The notes: a model not told the origin generated them from the sequence alone. Shown: positions 11,801 through 21,542, counted from the stretch's first letter. The stretch is DNA of 64,000 nucleotides from Phaeosaccion multiseriatum (GCA_965112735.1 OZ218951.1:2666001-2730000), one strand, 5' to 3'. Made by a program: numbers and translations.

Positions 11801-14800
11801 GAGGGAGGGAGGGAGGGAGGGAGGGAGGGAGGGAGGGAGGGAGGGAGGGAGGGAGGGAGGGAGGGAGGGAGGGAGGGAGGGAGGGAGGGAGGGAGGGAGG
11901 GAGGGAGGGAGGGAGGGAGGGAGGGAGGGAGGGAGGGAGGGAGGGAGGGAGGGAGGGAGGGAGGGAGGGAGGGAGGGAGGGAGGGAGGGAGGGAGGGAGG
12001 GAGGGAGGGAGGGAGGGAGGGAGGGAGGGAGGGAGGGAGGGAGGGAGGGAGGGAGGGAGGGAGGGAGGGAGGGAGGGAGGGAGGGAGGGAGGGAGGGAGG
12101 GAGGGAGGGAGGGAGGGAGGGAGGGAGGGAGGGAGGGAGGGAGGGAGGGAGGGAGGGAGGGAGGGAGGGAGGGAGGGAGGGAGGGAGGGAGGGAGGGAGG
12201 GAGGGAGGGAGGGAGGGAGGGAGGGAGGGAGGGAGGGAGGGAGGGAGGGAGGGAGGGAGGGAGGGAGGGAGGGAGGGAGGGAGGGAGGGAGGGAGGGAGG
12301 GAGGGAGGGAGGGAGGGAGGGAGGGAGGGAGGGAGGGAGGGAGGGAGGGAGGGAGGGAGGGAGGGAGGGAGGGAGGGAGGGAGGGAGGGAGGGAGGGAGG
12401 GAGGGAGGGAGGGAGGGAGGGAGGGAGGGAGGGAGGGAGGGAGGGAGGGAGGGAGGGAGGGAGGGAGGGAGGGAGGGAGGGAGGGAGGGAGGGAGGGAGG
12501 GAGGGAGGGAGGGAGGGAGGGAGGGAGGGAGGGAGGGAGGGAGGGAGGGAGGGAGGGAGGGAGGGAGGGAGGGAGGGAGGGAGGGAGGGAGGGAGGGAGG
12601 GAGGGAGGGAGGGAGGGAGGGAGGGAGGGAGGGAGGGAGGGAGGGAGGGAGGGAGGGAGGGAGGGAGGGAGGGAGGGAGGGAGGGAGGGAGGGAGGGAGG
12701 GAGGGAGGGAGGGAGGGAGGGAGGGAGGGAGGGAGGGAGGGAGGGAGGGAGGGAGGGAGGGAGGGAGGGAGGGAGGGAGGGAGGGAGGGAGGGAGGGAGG
12801 GAGGGAGGGAGGGAGGGAGGGAGGGAGGGAGGGAGGGAGGGAGGGAGGGAGGGAGGGAGGGAGGGAGGGAGGGAGGGAGGGAGGGAGGGAGGGAGGGAGG
12901 GAGGGAGGGAGGGAGGGAGGGAGGGAGGGAGGGAGGGAGGGAGGGAGGGAGGGAGGGAGGGAGGGAGGGAGGGAGGGAGGGAGGGAGGGAGGGAGGGAGG
13001 GAGGGAGGGAGGGAGGGAGGGAGGGAGGGAGGGAGGGAGGGAGGGAGGGAGGGAGGGAGGGAGGGAGGGAGGGAGGGAGGGAGGGAGGGAGGGAGGGAGG
13101 GAGGGAGGGAGGGAGGGAGGGAGGGAGGGAGGGAGGGAGGGAGGGAGGGAGGGAGGGAGGGAGGGAGGGAGGGAGGGAGGGAGGGAGGGAGGGAGGGAGG
13201 GAGGGAGGGAGGGAGGGAGGGAGGGAGGGAGGGAGGGAGGGAGGGAGGGAGGGAGGGAGGGAGGGAGGGAGGGAGGGAGGGAGGGAGGGAGGGAGGGAGG
13301 GAGGGAGGGAGGGAGGGAGGGAGGGAGGGAGGGAGGGAGGGAGGGAGGGAGGGAGGGAGGGAGGGAGGGAGGGAGGGAGGGAGGGAGGGAGGGAGGGAGG
13401 GAGGGAGGGAGGGAGGGAGGGAGGGAGGGAGGGAGGGAGGGAGGGAGGGAGGGAGGGAGGGAGGGAGGGAGGGAGGGAGGGAGGGAGGGAGGGAGGGAGG
13501 GAGGGAGGGAGGGAGGGAGGGAGGGAGGGAGGGAGGGAGGGAGGGAGGGAGGGAGGGAGGGAGGGAGGGAGGGAGGGAGGGAGGGAGGGAGGGAGGGAGG
13601 GAGGGAGGGAGGGAGGGAGGGAGGGAGGGAGGGAGGGAGGGAGGGAGGGAGGGAGGGAGGGAGGGAGGGAGGGAGGGAGGGAGGGAGGGAGGGAGGGAGG
13701 GAGGGAGGGAGGGAGGGAGGGAGGGAGGGAGGGAGGGAGGGAGGGAGGGAGGGAGGGAGGGAGGGAGGGAGGGAGGGAGGGAGGGAGGGAGGGAGGGAGG
13801 GAGGGAGGGAGGGAGGGAGGGAGGGAGGGAGGGAGGGAGGGAGGGAGGGAGGGAGGGAGGGAGGGAGGGAGGGAGGGAGGGAGGGAGGGAGGGAGGGAGG
13901 GAGGGAGGGAGGGAGGGAGGGAGGGAGGGAGGGAGGGAGGGAGGGAGGGAGGGAGGGAGGGAGGGAGGGAGGGAGGGAGGGAGGGAGGGAGGGAGGGAGG
14001 GAGGGAGGGAGGGAGGGAGGGAGGGAGGGAGGGAGGGAGGGAGGGAGGGAGGGAGGGAGGGAGGGAGGGAGGGAAGGAGGGAGGGAGGGAGGGAGGGAGG
14101 AGGGAGGGAGAGAGGGCACGAATAAGCTTTTGTTTGATATCTCTCTCCACAGCATCATTCTTCGAGTTGAGACGTAAAAGAGACTCCACAATGATGGTCC
14201 AACACGAATGCCCCGCTATTAAACGACAGGTATGGTCCAACACGAATGGTCCTCTTTTAACCCCCTTCGCCTCCTTCGACGTACCCATTTCGATGGTGTC
14301 GCCCATGACCGTTCCCGTGGCGTGGGCCTCGACGTAGCCCACTTCTCTCCCCTCGCACCCTGCCTGCCGCAGGGCGCTCCTCGCCAAGCTCTCTTGGGCG
14401 GCTCCCTTGGGGGCAGACAGAGAACTGCTGACGCCGTTGTGGCTGACAGCAGCCGCCTTGATTATGGCGAGGATGTTGTCCCCGTCCTTGATGGCATCCG
14501 GCAGGCACTTCAGCACGACGGCCCCGCTGCCTTCACTACGCACGTAGCCGTCCCCGGTCACGTCAAAGGATCTGCAGTGCCTGGAGGAGGATACGGGACA
14601 GGAAGGAGAATTAGGGGGGCATCAGTGGCCAAGTATGGGACGAGAATGAATAGAAAAGGCGCTTTGGAAGGAGCACTATACATCCAACAAGAGCTGCAGG
14701 AGCACACTCACCCTTCCTTCGACAGAAGCCCCGCACTGGCCAGGCCACCAAAACCTTGGCGGTGGAGCAGCAGGTTGACTCCGCCAACGACGGCAGAGCT

Positions 14801-17800
14801 GCACTGCCTCAGTTTCAGACTGTTGCACGCGTTGCTGAGGGCCACCAGGGCCGACGAACATGCTGCGTCTACGCTTTCGCATGGACCTACGAGGCCGAGT
14901 GTGTGCGAAATGCGGCCAGCGAAACATGCTCTGCTTGCCCCTGCCAATGTGTAGGCGCTGAGAGAAACGCCATCCGCGCTCTCACGCAGCAAAGCGGGCC
15001 AGTCACTCCCTGCCGCGCCCACAAACACGCCAACTCGGCGACCTTCAAGCCTGCGTCGGCCCTCGTAGCCGGCTCTGTGCAGAGCCTCGTACGCCACTTC
15101 GAGCATGATGCGCTGGTTGGGATCTTGGGCCTCCGCCTCGGCGGTGGACATGCCGAAGAATGCGTTGTCGAACGCTTCAACACCGTCGATGAAGCCACCT
15201 GCTCGCATGACGGGGAGAGGAGGAGCGTCCAAAATGGGGTGAGTGGGGCACAGAGACGGGCAAAGAAGCCCAGCAAGGCTGTTCATGCCCTGCAAGACTA
15301 ACACTTGCAAGCCTCGTGGACACAGGGTAGAAACGCACCTCTCACTCCCGCTCCCAGGCCTCGCTCAAGGGGTGCATCATTGACGCAGTCCTCCTCACTG
15401 CACAGCTTCGCCCAGAGCTCTTCCGGGCTGTTGCAGCCACCAGGGAACCGACAGGCCATCCCAATGACTGCAATATCGCCGCTGCTACCGTCAGCAGAAG
15501 GGGCCCCAGGAATGGGGCGAGGAAGTCCGTCCACGGAAGCGTCGTCCTTCTCTCCTTCTCCAAACAGGACGGTGTCCAGGTGAGCTGCGAGTAGAGCTGG
15601 TGTCGGATTGTCAAAGAAGGCATCGGCACCAATGTCAAAATCCTTGTCGCTCCCCTCTTCAGTCTTCTCGCTGCCCAGAAAGTCCTCGAGCATCACCGCC
15701 AGCTCGGCCATCATCACCGAGGTCATGCCCGCCTCCATGAAGCGGTCGTCGGCGGTCAAATCTCCATTATGCGTCACCTCTACGGCAAACTCGAGGAGCT
15801 TCTCCAAGATGATGGCCACCCTTGCCTCCCTATCGAGGCTCTCCATAGCACGCATGGCCAGACCGCCTTCTCCTCCTCCTCTCCCCTCCGGGACACCGCC
15901 TTCGACGAAGCAAGCCCTTTCCTCGGGAGCTGAGCACACGCTGGCAAGGTTCACAGGAGGAGAGTCCTGTCGGTGTGGGTCGGAGATGGGCATGACATGT
16001 GGGGTGAGACTCGACGCAGAACCCTCGGCAACCCTCACACAACTGTACTGATGAAAAGGGCTGTGAAGGGCAAGTACCAAAGCACACAGGTTGAAAAGGG
16101 CAAAGGATTGGAGAGATGGGCAAGAGACCTCCACTCCTGCTCACTCGCACCTGTGACATCGCAGTGCGGTCCTCGGTGAGCTCGTGTACCATGTGCAGCT
16201 CGCCAGCGTGAAGCGCCTGTCTCGTCGCCCGCCGTCGGATCTTGCCGCTCGTGGTCTTGGGGATGGTCTTCTGCTTGATGGCCACCACCTTCACCGCTCT
16301 GAGACCCAAGGAGGACGATAAGGCGGCTTGAGCAGCCTCCACCACTGCCTGGGCCTCGCCCTCTCGCTCTTGGCGGATCTCGAACACCACCTCCAGCACA
16401 CCGTCCCCTCCCGTCTCGTCGGAGGAGAAGGCCGCAATGCAGCCCTGCCGAACGGCACTGGAGGCCTCTTGCACAGCAAACTCCACGTCCTGCGGGTAGT
16501 GGTTGACCCCGTTGAAGATGATGAGGTCCTTGATGCGGCCGCAGATGTACAGCAAACCCTCCTCCACAAAGCCCACGTCGCCCGTCCGTAGGTACTGGCG
16601 AGGAGACAAGCTGTCGCCGCTCGTGGCCCCACTTTGAAGAGAGCACTTCGCCTGGAACACCTCCTTCGACAGCTCGGGCTTGCCCCAGTACCCGGCGGCG
16701 ACACAGGGGGAGGAGATCCAGATCTCTCCTGTGGCTGCTGCTCCGCTGACCTCGCCCATAGTTCCTCCGGGATTGACGACTCGAATGTCCATAAAGTCTG
16801 CCCTCTCGCTCGGTGAGCCGACGCTGGTGAGTTCTGGTCTCGCGGTGGATCTGTGCATAGAGTCGATCGAGCAAGCTGTGCACCACCCGACAAGGAAGCG
16901 AGGGACGTAAGACGGAATAAGAAGAATTATGGAAGCGAGGGTCGAGCGTCGTGGCCACCTCACCAGCCACCCCGAATCGGCCGGCAGATTACGTACCTAA
17001 AACCACATGCTCAGCTAAGCCGTAGGCCGACGAGAACCACCTGAGCGAAGGAGGTGACAGGAGTGTCAGGGATAGCATAGGTCGGGCGCAGCTTAACCAG
17101 GGAGAGAGCATTTCACCCTCTCGAGCCGCAACAAGCCGAGAGTGGGGAAAGAAGATAGAACTGACGAGCAGCCAGGTACTACGGAGGGTTTTTATGGTTA
17201 GAGTCACACAGTTCCCGCCTAGGCACTGCACCCTCATACCTGTCTGGGAGGCCATGGGGACGGAACGCTTCTTCGAACCTCTCAATGGTCTCTCTCCGAA
17301 TCGGCTCGGCTGAGCTGCACAAGGACACCACATGGGACAAGTCCAGCTTGGGCTCCGTGCGAGAGCCGCGCATCTTGGCCATGTAGCGGGCGCAGAGGGC
17401 GTAGGCGAAGTCGGGGGCAATGGACCAGTCCACGCGGTGCCTGGATATGAGCTCCAGCCACAGCAGGGGCCGCTTGATGAAGCTCGTGGGGGACATGTAG
17501 TGCATAGTCATGCCCGTCATGAAGGGGCCCACAAGGCCCACCACAAGGCCCATATCCTGCGGCACAGAGGGGCGTGGGGACAGTCAGTGAGCATCACAGC
17601 GGCGAGGTTGGCGTCAGATCATGCTCTTGCTTCACATACGAGGAAAGCGAACGACACCCCGCTCCATCATTGCCAAACAAGTCAAGTTATGGACCCTTCC
17701 CCCCCACCCTTGGTCCCTCTCTCTTGGCCGTGCTCAGCCTCACTCATCTCGCACTCACTCGCTCGCTCGCTCACCGAGTCACTCAATCCCTCTCTCACTC

Positions 17801-19234
17801 GCTGATTTTACTCTCTCCCTCCCTCACTCCCCTACGCACTCATTCACCCACCCACCCACTCGCTAACGCACTTACTCACGTCTTCAGTCAAGTCAGTCGG
17901 TCAGTCAACGCCCTCAGCCACTCACATGGTATTGAGGCAGCCACGAGAAACCGGTCAACGGCAAGGTGATCACTTCCTGACCGGCAACGCTCGACCCTCC
18001 CTGACCAGCCCCTCGAGGTGCATGGTCAACAGGTGCATCATGATCAGCCCAATGGGTATCCTTCTTCTCTCGCCGGGCCCACTTGATCATGCCTGTTCGG
18101 TGGCTGGTCAGGAGGTGCACGTTGGCCATGAGCGCACCGAAGGTCACCATCACGCCCTTGGGGTCACCCGTGGAGCCGCTGGTGTACTGGAGGAAGGCCA
18201 GGTCCTCTTCGGCCACGCTCAGCTCATCGAAACTCCTTGCTGACGAGGAGAACGATGAGGAGGAGAAGAAGCTCTGGAACAGCCCCCCATCCGTAGCCTT
18301 AAAGTCGAGGTCATCAGGCCACAGCTTGCGCGAGTCCGAGAGTGGATTGACCTTGTCCATATTGCGCAAAGTTGCGATGATGGAGTCGGTGAGGCACAGC
18401 ACGGGCTTGCAGTCAGTCACGATCTTGCTCATCTTTGGGAGCGACTTGGACAAGGGAGGAGCAGGCGGGTACACCATCACCGCCACCACGCCCGCTCTCA
18501 AGCAGCCCAGGAAGGCGGCGAAGAAGTGCAGCCCCGGCCCGTAGCACAGCACCACCATGGCTCCCTTGGGCACGCCCCACTCCTCACGCAGCATGTAGGC
18601 TATCTTGCCCGCCTGCGGAACCAAGGGTTGGAAGAGCGAAGCAACGTTCGCATCTTGGGCTAGTTATCACAGAGTCCACGAGTGCCGTTCTTGGGGCGTA
18701 AGGTGTAAGACTACAGCACGCCAGCAGCAGCTGAATCGGCATGAGAGAAGAAGAAAGGGCATCAACACCTCCACGGAATGTTTGTTCGTTGCTTGCTTTG
18801 CTTACCTCATCCCACATGCGTCTGAAGCTGTACCTCTCCGCCTCTTTGCCCTTGCCATCGTACCAAAAGGCAAAGGGCTTGTCGCCGAGGTCAGCAACAG
18901 CCTCATGAGCCCTCCTCAGTAGAGGAGCGAGAGAAGAAGAGGCCGCGATTCCTTCGTCGATTCCGCCTCGTTGTTCCTCCTTTTCGTCGCCTGCTGGAGA
19001 GTCTCGCTCCCACAAGACTTGCGTCACCCCCCCCATTGGAATTTCACGACGGCCTTCCTCGCCCCTGGAACCTTCATTTCCATTGGCGTGGCGGGGGAGG
19101 AGGAGGGGCTTCGTCTTCTGGCCATCCCCACCTCCTCTGCCTGCTGCTGGGCCTGTGGCGGCTGCTGCTGCTGCTGTCTCCCCGGGCGTCACTCCTCCCA
19201 GGGCATCGCCCCCTCCTCGTCCACCATGATCCAT
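1..19234 (-). CDS. Giant modular type I PKS with FAAL loading module (3' end outside window)
   Basis: Eleven exons, in transcript order: 19234-18806, 18612-17926, 17556-17240, 17040-16997, 16875-16151, 16047-15339, 15198-14712, 14580-14285, 10103-8645, 8325-2203, 2049-1. All ten junctions are GT...AG with matching phase, giving at least 4441 codons. Domain order: fatty-acyl-AMP ligase, ACP, KS1, ACP, KS2, AT, DH, ER, KR, ACP, KS3, AT, then the start of a KR region at the window edge. The start is the ATG at 19234; an upstream in-frame GTG is less likely. No signal peptide or transmembrane segment is seen, so a cytosolic megasynthase is likely. Known from the family: FAAL-ACP starters load free fatty acids as acyl-adenylates onto the ACP, and the KS/AT modules then extend them with malonyl units. 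Inferred: a long-chain lipid product. Odd points: a 4.2 kb repeat-filled intron inside KS1, an AT-less KS1-ACP2 unit, and two nearly identical AT segments. Confidence 0.9.
281..1347 (-). repeat. AT2 copy of an intragenic AT repeat
   Basis: This stretch aligns with 6560-7629 in the same orientation. In the first 360 aligned bases about 12 differ (about 97% identical by eye), including third-position sites. Identity fades near 1350/7630, where the sequence leaves the AT core for the KS-AT linker, and stops abruptly near 281/6560 just after TRKAFPWY. The flanking KS domains are clearly more diverged. This suggests recent duplication or gene conversion of the AT. Confidence 0.9.
6560..7629 (-). 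repeat. AT1 copy of an intragenic AT repeat
   Basis: Partner of 281-1347. Small differences include a longer acidic codon run near 7438-7465 (EEEEEE) and scattered substitutions; both copies keep GHSLGE and HAFHSP. Confidence 0.9.
8326..8644 (-). other. PKS intron in KS2 with CCCT-rich tract
   Basis: Donor GTGAGT after SPDG, acceptor CTCAAG before HCKTFD, phase 2. The plus strand at about 8500-8625 is TCCC/CTCC-rich, the opposite strand orientation to the giant array in the KS1 intron. Its position matches the introns at 14581-14711 (KS1) and 2050-2202 (KS3). Confidence 0.85.
9340..9580 (-). other. ACP2 of the PKS
   Basis: Carrier domain in exon 9 between KS1 and KS2. The motif NVPLMEAGLDSMALVEVRNR contains the phosphopantetheine Ser, followed by DLGVTATADVLFEYPSLAEL, the usual ACP C-terminal helices. 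Because no AT separates KS1 from this ACP, extender loading has to come from another AT of the protein or in trans, or KS1-ACP2 may only transfer or hold the chain. Confidence 0.85.
9775..15490 (-). other. KS1 domain, split by three introns including the giant repeat intron
   Basis: KS1 starts at DIAVIGMACRFPGG in exon 6 and ends at GGFNAHVILGSYGG in exon 9. The catalytic residues look complete: Cys in VDAACSSALVAL (family norm DTACSS), the first His in VEAHATGT (norm HGTGT), the second in TLGHMEGASG. Introns interrupt it at 15199-15338 (phase 1, before GGFIDG), 14581-14711 (phase 2, between SKEG and HCRSFD) and 10104-14284 (phase 1, within IEM/GALK). The domain is more diverged than KS2 and KS3. 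It is followed by a linker of about 80 residues and ACP2, with no AT. Confidence 0.85.
10150..14112. repeat. (GGGA)n tract of about 3.9 kb inside a PKS intron
   Basis: The intron 10104-14284 (4181 bp; donor GTACGT after IEM, acceptor CATTAG before ALKAAF, phase 1 on both sides) is almost entirely (GGGA)n on the plus strand, that is (TCCC)n in the PKS sense strand. From 10391 to 14074 the array is perfect: 3684 bp, 921 units, no interruption. It is flanked by degenerate GGGA/GGAA sequence at 10150-10390 and 14075-14112. No frame within it has a stop on either strand, so it creates false open frames of more than 1200 codons. The G-rich strand is the template strand and could form G-quadruplexes; the array length may be affected by assembly. 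Confidence 0.97.
15590..15850 (-). other. ACP1 of the PKS (acceptor for the loading domain)
   Basis: An acyl carrier protein fold of about 80 residues sits between FAAL and KS1 in exon 6 (about residues 805-885). The phosphopantetheine motif reads FMEAGMTSVMMAEL. The attachment Ser (about residue 844) is present, but the usual Asp before it is replaced by Thr. ACP2 and ACP3 of the same protein keep AGLDS. The downstream helix contains an acidic insertion (EKTEEGSDKDFD), unusual for ACPs. Likely the first acceptor of the fatty acyl starter. Confidence 0.75.
16151..19234 (-). other. FAAL loading domain of the PKS (exons 1-5)
   Basis: About residues 60-725. The adenylation core motif reads LQYTSGSTGDPKGVMVTFG, followed by SWLPQYHDMGLVVG (split by the intron 17557-17925, phase 0) and SSAYGLAEHVVL. 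The C-terminal subdomain has YLRTGDVGFVEEG, CGRIKDLIIFNGVNHYPQD and IPKTTSGKIRRRA. The NHYPQD wording and the IRRRA ending match fatty-acyl-AMP ligases rather than acetyl- or 4-coumaroyl-CoA synthetases. The family forms acyl-AMP from a free fatty acid and ATP and hands it to an ACP instead of CoA; here the ACP follows directly in exon 6. The intron at 17557-17925 carries a CACT/CGCT-rich tract. Confidence 0.88.
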
Positions 19235-19446
19235 TCTCACTTTTTGTTCCCTTAAGCACCACTAGGAGCAAGAAAGTGCAGTCTTGGCCCTGCCTGTTAT
19301 GAGAGATGAGAAAAAAAGAGAGAAAGAGGGGGTAAAAAACGTTAAAGAAACAAATGTGTGTGTGTGGGGATACGAATCGAATGTGTGTGTGTGTGTGTGG
19401 CGGAACAGAATAATTTCCAAGGGGTTTTCTGCGGCCTAACTTCCAA

Positions 19447-19482
19447 CAAGGGGTACTAATATACATATATTAGTACCCCTTG
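19447..19482. repeat. Perfect 17 bp palindrome with 2 bp spacer, 0.2 kb upstream of the PKS
   Basis: Arms CAAGGGGTACTAATATA and its exact reverse complement are separated by CA. It starts 213 bp upstream of the PKS ATG. A related sequence (GGATACGAAT...GGCGGAA...GGTTTTCTGCGGCC) lies on both sides, at about 19367-19437 and 19498-19547, the first copy expanded by a TG repeat. It could be an operator-like site, a hairpin or a small transposon remnant. Confidence 0.8.
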
Positions 19483-19580
19483 CTTCCAAGAAGTAATGGG
19501 GGATACGAATGGCGGAAAATAGATTTCTGAAGTGGTTTTCTGCGGCCGCCCAAACTTTCTTACATAATCCATCGGGCGGT

Positions 19581-19724
19581 GACAACGTTCTGAGGCGACC
19601 CAGGAGCGAAACGGGGAACATGGCCCGCTGGCGAGGCTTGGCAGATCAGCCTTGGCCCTCATCATTGCCTTATTACATGGCTTTCCCCCAGAACCTGGAA
19701 CCTGGGTCGCCTCAGAACCTTGTC
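19581..19724. repeat. Inverted repeat, 24 bp arms (23/24), 96 bp centre
   Basis: Arms at 19581-19604 and 19701-19724 are reverse complements except for one base; both contain GAGGCGACCCAGG or its complement. No obvious target-site duplication flanks the unit. It resembles a small foldback or MITE-like element, or a regulatory hairpin. Confidence 0.7.
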
Positions 19725-20235
19725 AGGGGCCGAGCATTCCATAGCAGACAGAGCTGGGGTCTCGAAAGTGAAAACAAACCCACAGGAGAGTGGTGTCAAG
19801 CAGTGAGAGCGAGCGAGCGATAGCAAGCAGGCCGCCTCGACCTAGCCTGGGATGGCTCTCAATCGCATGCATCCTGACGAGAACACGCCTTCCTCGCTTC
19901 CTTTGCCCTTCTTTTCTTCTTTTCAACCCCTGATGCACTGTCCGCTATCGCCGGCGCCAGCAGATCCGCTATCGAGAATGTGGGCGACAGTGCGTCAGGG
20001 GTCGATTCTTTGCCCCTCCTCCTCCTCCTCCTGGGACGTAAGCGGTGACTTCTAGAGTAGGCCAAGCCGCCCCTCACTGAGAACAAAGTGGGGAGGTGGC
20101 CTACCGCACGCACGCACATCCCAGCCTGCTGCAGTCGATGGGCCCGGCGTATCCGACCATCTCTAGAGGCCTCTGGGGGCTGCGACCCACCAACCCTGCC
20201 ACTCTCTGCTGGTCAGCCAATTTCCCGCTCTAGGC

Positions 20236-21542
20236 CTAAAAGCCAGCACAGTAGGAGGACCTGGGGCCGACATAGTGAGACGCAAAGGGGCAAGGAGAGA
20301 ACGGGGGACCTCTTGGCCATCCTAAGCAGTATGTGATGTCCCCTGTGGTGCGTCGATTTCGTCGCTTTTGATCGATCAGCTTCGTTTGCCCCGCACTGAG
20401 CCGCTCGTCTTCACTTCCATTCAGCAAGGCGTCAAGAAGCGCAGCGAGTGCTGCAGTGGCGTGGCTGTGTCGTCGTAATGGGACATCTCGCGGCCGGCCC
20501 CACACAGTTCTTGGAGTGTTGGCACACACAGGTGTGTACTTGTCGAGCTCGGCAAGACGAAGCGACAGCGCAGTCTTACTTCTCTCGGCAAGACGACCGA
20601 CAAGGAAAGAAAGTAGTGCCTTCACTTCTTGCTTCCAAACTCGGACGGCTCCGAGAAGCCACGGCGCCAGGAGTGGAGGTGCCCTGTGGTCGGCGGCTGC
20701 CACATCAGACACATCGCCTTGTGCTGTGACTATACAGCGACACGTACGAGTGTGGTTGAAGGGGGGAGGAAGAGGAAGGGGAAACTGAGCAAAGAGCGAA
20801 ACGCTGCCTCACTGATGAATGCGACTGAATTTTGATGAGGAGGGAAGGAAAGGATGAGCAAAGAGCAGCAGACGAGGGAGAACACTTGTCGCACTGCTGA
20901 GAAAGAGTTTCAGGCGCAAGCACCTACGCACCTGAGTGGAGGCATGGCGGCCCGCGTTATAGTCGTGGCTCCCGAAGTAACGCTTCTCCGCACGCTCTGA
21001 ACAAGAGGTCTTGTTGGGTGCTGCGCCGCACGTGCAATGAACTTGTTCTTGCTGTTCGCCTCCTGCCGCCGCTGCTCTGCTGTTGCTGCTGCCTCCACTG
21101 CTCCAGCGTAGGCGCGGTTGACGAGGACGAGAGGCATATACTTGGCTCCGAAGCTCATGCGCCACACGCCGTGCTGTTGGAGGCCCTCTGCCCCGACCTG
21201 GAGCATGAAGTCGTCAAGCTCTCGCGGTGTTACGCTTCTCCCCACTTGTTTCCCAACCTTTTTCGCCACCGCTTCAGCCCCAGACCAAGCGTTGGGCGTG
21301 TTGCACGATGCTAGAGCGTGACCAAGCTCTCCATGCATGAGGCTGCTGTCCACAGCCCTATCTACCCCCATGACTGCCATCGTCCTCGCTCTTCCATTGC
21401 CCATGATCTGATGATGCGGGGCAGCAAGGCCTCCCCAGTTTCTCTTTGGCCATACAGCGATGACAGGGAACTCCCCAAGAGCCCAAAGTAGAAGACAAAG
21501 CAGTGAGACAAGAAGGGAAGGGAGAGAGAGAGGATTTTCCAT
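20236..21542 (-). CDS. Hypothetical protein with N-terminal hydrophobic leader, two exons
   Basis: Proposed exons are 21542-20932 and 20683-20236. The donor is CTCAG/GTGCGT, the acceptor CCACAG/GG, phase 2 on both sides, for 352 aa in frame. The first 30 residues (PSLLVSLLCLLLWALGEF region) look like a signal peptide or membrane anchor. The rest is Ala/Arg-rich with no family I recognise; segments such as RELDDFMLQVGAEGLQQHG and LVGRLAERSKTALSLRLAEL look helical. The start lies only 59 bp from the ATG of the divergent kinesin-like gene, so they may share a promoter. If exon 2 is wrong, exon 1 alone would end at 20910. Function unknown. Confidence 0.45.

Larger units (their letters stand above)
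19235..20235. other. PKS upstream region, no gene recognised
   Basis: About 1 kb between the PKS start and the end of the next minus-strand gene. It contains TG repeats (about 19353-19400), a perfect palindrome, an imperfect direct repeat around it, and a 144 bp inverted-repeat unit (listed separately). No coding frame with recognisable protein features was found. It probably includes the PKS promoter. Confidence 0.6.

Noticed and set aside
10019-14561. Open frames of more than 1200 codons on both strands (GREG and SLPP repeats)
   Set aside because: They are the direct translation of (GGGA)n, which has no stop in any frame. The array sits in an intron with good splice sites that rejoin a KS domain.
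20448-20835. Plus-strand frames opposite the hypothetical gene
   Set aside because: No start context or family signal; the minus strand gives a longer spliced frame with matching phases, although that is itself uncertain.
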